Assembly: GCF_021653975.1 (NCBI RefSeq)
Contig: NZ_JAJKFK010000007.1
Coordinates: 434,001 to 498,000, forward strand
Length of the DNA: 64,000 nucleotides
Reading direction: 5' to 3'
DNA from: Amycolatopsis sp. GM8
GTDB lineage: Bacteria; Actinomycetota; Actinomycetes; Mycobacteriales; Pseudonocardiaceae
Within the stretch, counting starts at the first letter, position 1; each line of letters starts with the position of its first letter. Of this stretch, positions 60,881-64,000 are shown one piece after another. A program made the position numbers and the translations under genes. Under the pieces are notes generated by a model. The model worked only from the letters and a program-made list of their open reading frames with translations, was not told the origin of the DNA and did not search any database.

Positions 60881-63874
60881 TCAGCCTCCTGGTGGCGGGG
60901 CTGTTGTGCTGGTCGGGGTGCTGCCCTTCGCCGCGTCGTATTCGCGGGTGGCCGCGTCGAGCGCCGCCAGGGCCTGGCCTTGTGCGGTGAAGTCACCGTT
61001 CTGTTGTGCGGTGCGGAGCTGGCTGAGTGCCGTCGTGATGTCGTTGACGGCCTTGTCCAGCGCCGGGTTGCTGCCACCGGACGCTGGTGGCGGCGTGGGG
61101 GTGGTGCTCGATGGCGACGACGGTGTCGTCGTGGGGCCGGTCGGCTGGGCCGGTGGGGTCGCCGCGGGGCTGGTGGTATCGCCGAAGACTTGTTTCAGCG
61201 CGTCGCTGAGTGTCGAGGCGAAGCCGACCTTGGAGCCGTACGCCACCAGGACCCTGGCCAGCTGCGGGTAACTGTTCTGGTTGCGTTGCTGGATGTAGAC
61301 CGGTTCCACATACAGGAACCCGCCCTCCAGCGGCAGCGTGATCAGGTTGCCGAAGATGACGCTGACGGACTGGTTGCTGAAGAACGTTCTCTGTTGCGCG
61401 AAGTTCGGGTCGCTCTGGAACTTGTTCTGTACCTGGACCGGACCGTCGGCCTGGCTGTTGCCGGCCGCGGTCGTGGGTAGTCGCAGCACCCGGATCGTGC
61501 CGTAGTCCTTGGGATCACTGGAAACGGACATCCAGGCCGCCAGGTACTGCCGTTGCAGCGCGGTCAGTGAACTGGTGAGCTGGAACGTCGGCGTGCTCTC
61601 CCCCGGCGTTTCGGCGAGCACATAGTAGCCCGGCTGGTTGGCCAGGCCGGACGCGTCGAGGTTGGTGCCGCCCTCCTGCGTCGGGTCCTGCGGCACGTTC
61701 CAGAAGGTGTTGGTGGTGTAGAACTCCTGCGGGTCGTTGACGTGGTATTTCGCCAGCAGTTCCCGCTGCACCTTGAACAGGTCCTCCGGGTAACGGAAAT
61801 GCGCGCGCAGGTCCGGGCTGATGTCGGAGCTGGGCTTGACGATGCCGGGGAAGACGTTCTCCCAGGCCTTGAGCACCGGGTCCTTGTCGTCCACCGAGTA
61901 CAGCGTGACGGTGCCGTCGAACGCGTCGACGGTCGCCTTCACCGAGTTGCGGATGTAGTTGATGTTGTTGTTGGCCTGCCGCGCGGTGCCGACCAGCGAG
62001 TCCTCGGTGGCCTGTCCCAGCTGCGTCTGCTGCGAGTACGGGTAGTTGTTCAACGTCGTGTAGCCGTCGACGATCCACTGGATCTTGCCGTCCACGACCG
62101 CCGGGTACGGGTCGCCGTCGACGGTCAGCCACGGGGCGACCTTCTGCACGCGCTCGCGCGGGTCCCGGTTGTACATGATCTTCGAACCGCTGCTGATGGC
62201 GTCGGAGAACAAAATGTTGCGCTCGCCGTACTTCGCCGCGAAAGCCAAGCGGTTGAACCAGTTGTCGATCGGCACGCCGCCGGAGCCGTCGTAGCGGTAG
62301 TCGCTGCTCGCGGCGCTGTCGTACTCACCGGGCGCCTTGCCGGCCTGCCCGCCGACGATCGCGTAGTCGTTGGTCAGCTGGCCGTAGTAGATGCGCGGCT
62401 GTTGAACCTGGATGCCGGGCGCGTTCGGATCGTTCGGGACGAGTCCCTTGCCGGTCGGGTTCTGCGTGTCGCTGGTGGCCGCGATCGGGTAACCGCCGTC
62501 ACTGTTCGCGTTGGACACCGCGCGGTCGATCGTGTTGGCCTGCGCCGCGACGAACCCGTTGCCATGGGTATAGACCATGTGCTTGTTGATCCAGCTGGTC
62601 TGGTTCCCGGTCAGGTTCGCGGTGTTGATCTCGCGCGCGGCGACGATGTAGTCGTTGGTCGTGCCGCCGATGGTGTAGCGGTCGATACCCAGTTTCGCCG
62701 GGAAGCCGTAGAAGTTCTCGCGGCCGACGCGCTGGGTGAAGGTCGGCGCGAGCACGTTCGGGTCCAGCAGCCGGATGTTCGGCACGGTTGTCGTGTCCGC
62801 ATTGATCTGGGAGGCGGTGGCCTGCCCGGTGCCGCTGTAATCCTGGTACTGCACGTTGTTGAGGCCGAAAGCGTCCTTTGTGGCCGTCATGTTGCGGCTG
62901 ATGGAAAGCGCTTCCTTCTGGTTCGCGTTGGGTTTCACCGAGAACTGCTCGAGAATCGCCGGCCACGCCGCGCCGACCAGCACCCCGGACAGGATGAGCA
63001 GCACCAGCGCGATCGCCGGCAGCTGGATGTTGCGCAGGAAAGCGCCCGCGAAGAACGCGATCGCGCAGATCGCCGAAATGAACAGCAGGATCAGCTTCGC
63101 CGGCAGCACCGCGTTCAGGTCGGTGTAGGTGGCGCCGTAGAACAGTGGCGCGTTGCGATCGGAGAAGAGCAGGTTGTAGCGGTCGAAGTAGTACTCGACC
63201 GCCTTCAACAGCACGAAAAGCCCTGCTGTGGTGGCCAGCTGCACCCGCGCCGCCGACGCGAGCTGCCCGCCCCGGCCCGCCAGCCGGATCCCGCCGAACA
63301 GGTAGTGCGCGATCAGCCCGCTGATGAAGGACAGCGTGATCGCGACGAACAACCAGCCGATGAGCCACTGGTAGAACGGCAGGCTGAAGGCGTAGAAGCC
63401 GATGTCGTTGCCGAACTCGGGATCCGTCTGGCCGAAACTCGTGCCGTGCAGGAACAACTGCACGCGCTGCCAGTCGCCGTTGCCGGTCGCGCCCGCGATG
63501 AGGCCGGTGATGACCGGGATGCCGATACCGAACAGCCGGATGCGGCCGACGATGGCCGAGCGGTAGCGGGAAAGCGGGTCGTCGGCACCGGAGATCGGGA
63601 CGAACACCGGCCGGGTGCGGTAGGCGATCCACAGGCTCAGCGAGACACTGCCGCCGACCAGCAACCCGATCGCGAAGAACAGCACGATCCGGGTGAGCAC
63701 GACCGTGCTGAAGACCTCGCGCGCGTGCACCTCGCCGAACCACAGCCAGTTGACATAGGCATCCAGGAGTCGCGCGCCGAGCAGCAGCGCCAGGACGATC
63801 ACGGCGGCGATGACGAGCAGGATCCGGCTGCGGCGGGACAGCTTCGGCAAGCTCACAGGGGGCCGGTTGGCCAC
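60881..63874 (-). CDS. UPF0182 family membrane protein
   Basis: 997 aa from a GTG. The N-terminal ~310 residues hold about seven membrane helices (RILLVIAAVIVLALLLGARL, IVLFFAIGLLVGGSVSLSLW and others). A long extracytoplasmic part follows with the family marks YGEITNDYAI-type (here YYGQLTNDYAIVG), FGLNNVQYQDYSGTG, GTVTLYSVDDKDPVLKAWEN, FPGIVKPSSDISPDLRAHFR and YPEDLFKVQRELLAKYHV. It ends in a Pro/Thr/Ser-rich stretch and a helical tail. Members are nearly universal in actinobacteria and their function is not established. Confidence 0.93.
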   Translation of the reverse strand: MANRPPVSLPKLSRRSRILLVIAAVIVLALLLGARLLDAYVNWLWFGEVHAREVFSTVVLTRIVLFFAIGLLVGGSVSLSLWIAYRTRPVFVPISGADDPLSRYRSAIVGRIRLFGIGIPVITGLIAGATGNGDWQRVQLFLHGTSFGQTDPEFGNDIGFYAFSLPFYQWLIGWLFVAITLSFISGLIAHYLFGGIRLAGRGGQLASAARVQLATTAGLFVLLKAVEYYFDRYNLLFSDRNAPLFYGATYTDLNAVLPAKLILLFISAICAIAFFAGAFLRNIQLPAIALVLLILSGVLVGAAWPAILEQFSVKPNANQKEALSISRNMTATKDAFGLNNVQYQDYSGTGQATASQINADTTTVPNIRLLDPNVLAPTFTQRVGRENFYGFPAKLGIDRYTIGGTTNDYIVAAREINTANLTGNQTSWINKHMVYTHGNGFVAAQANTIDRAVSNANSDGGYPIAATSDTQNPTGKGLVPNDPNAPGIQVQQPRIYYGQLTNDYAIVGGQAGKAPGEYDSAASSDYRYDGSGGVPIDNWFNRLAFAAKYGERNILFSDAISSGSKIMYNRDPRERVQKVAPWLTVDGDPYPAVVDGKIQWIVDGYTTLNNYPYSQQTQLGQATEDSLVGTARQANNNINYIRNSVKATVDAFDGTVTLYSVDDKDPVLKAWENVFPGIVKPSSDISPDLRAHFRYPEDLFKVQRELLAKYHVNDPQEFYTTNTFWNVPQDPTQEGGTNLDASGLANQPGYYVLAETPGESTPTFQLTSSLTALQRQYLAAWMSVSSDPKDYGTIRVLRLPTTAAGNSQADGPVQVQNKFQSDPNFAQQRTFFSNQSVSVIFGNLITLPLEGGFLYVEPVYIQQRNQNSYPQLARVLVAYGSKVGFASTLSDALKQVFGDTTSPAATPPAQPTGPTTTPSSPSSTTPTPPPASGGSNPALDKAVNDITTALSQLRTAQQNGDFTAQGQALAALDAATREYDAAKGSTPTSTTAPPPGG

Positions 63875-64000
63875 TGCACACGCTCCTGTTGTTGCGAGTT
63901 CGGTCCGGGGCGGCGATGAAACCGCACGCTACCCCTGGTCACATAACTCTACGGAGGGCGCTCTGGGTTCCCCACCCACCCCAAATCGGACATGGACCCC

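Noticed and set aside
1-64000. CRISPR arrays, rRNA genes, replication origin
   Set aside because: None seen on either strand.

Overview
The window is high-GC actinobacterial chromosome. The gene set (allantoate-amidohydrolase-type hut cluster, prfB/ftsE/ftsX/smpB block, tmRNA tag ending in YALAA, UPF0182 membrane protein, MauE/DsbA pair, many GTG starts, ATGA/GTGA overlaps) points to the Pseudonocardiaceae, perhaps an Amycolatopsis relative. The genus is inference.

Layout. (1) 1-5.4 kb, core: the end of an alpha/beta-hydrolase gene overlapping a TetR regulator and a small membrane protein; then a LysR regulator divergent from an FAD amine/amino-acid oxidoreductase and a 2-oxoadipate dioxygenase/decarboxylase (HglS type). 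(2) 5.414-30.898 kb, a genomic island of about 25.4 kb. It is bounded by a perfect 58-bp direct repeat formed from the 3' half of an intact tRNA-Ala(GGC) gene. (3) 30.9-46 kb, core: DsbA-like and MauE proteins, a solute-binding lipoprotein, HrpB helicase, dienelactone hydrolase, a PitA phosphate transporter, and a complete overlapping histidine-utilisation operon (hutH-hutU-amidohydrolase-hutF-hutI) with a divergent IclR regulator. (4) 46-50.3 kb: small regulators, a MarR/SDR divergent pair with a clear palindromic operator, a scrambled pseudogene and an NAD(P)-binding epimerase-like protein. (5) 50.3-64 kb, conserved core: ssrA (tmRNA), a NarL-type two-component system, acyltransferase, amidohydrolase, smpB, ftsX, ftsE, prfB, a PadR regulator, two identical initiator tRNA genes flanking a C/G-biased low-complexity spacer, and a UPF0182 membrane protein.

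The island is the accessory part. It holds a very large secreted Rhs/YD-repeat protein (3305 aa; DNRLRE, two LamG-like domains, YD repeats, HNH nuclease tip) with an overlapping SUKH-type immunity gene, followed by decayed toxin-tip/immunity cassettes. Divergent from it are a subtilisin-like membrane-anchored protease and a small membrane-anchored protein with a BMP-like fold. A second, broken copy of the same arrangement follows: an rhs N-terminus cut by an IS3 remnant, a second BMP-like anchored protein, and a secreted SGNH hydrolase. The left arm carries a 679-aa HEPN-motif protein, a membrane PH-domain protein overlapping a toxin-like fragment, and an intact IS5-type element. The right arm carries a frameshifted tyrosine integrase and remnants of at least two other recombinases, one next to a second tRNA 3' fragment. 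The best candidate for an undescribed system is the twice-present module of secreted Rhs protein, anchored BMP-like protein and secreted hydrolase; the HEPN protein is the next.
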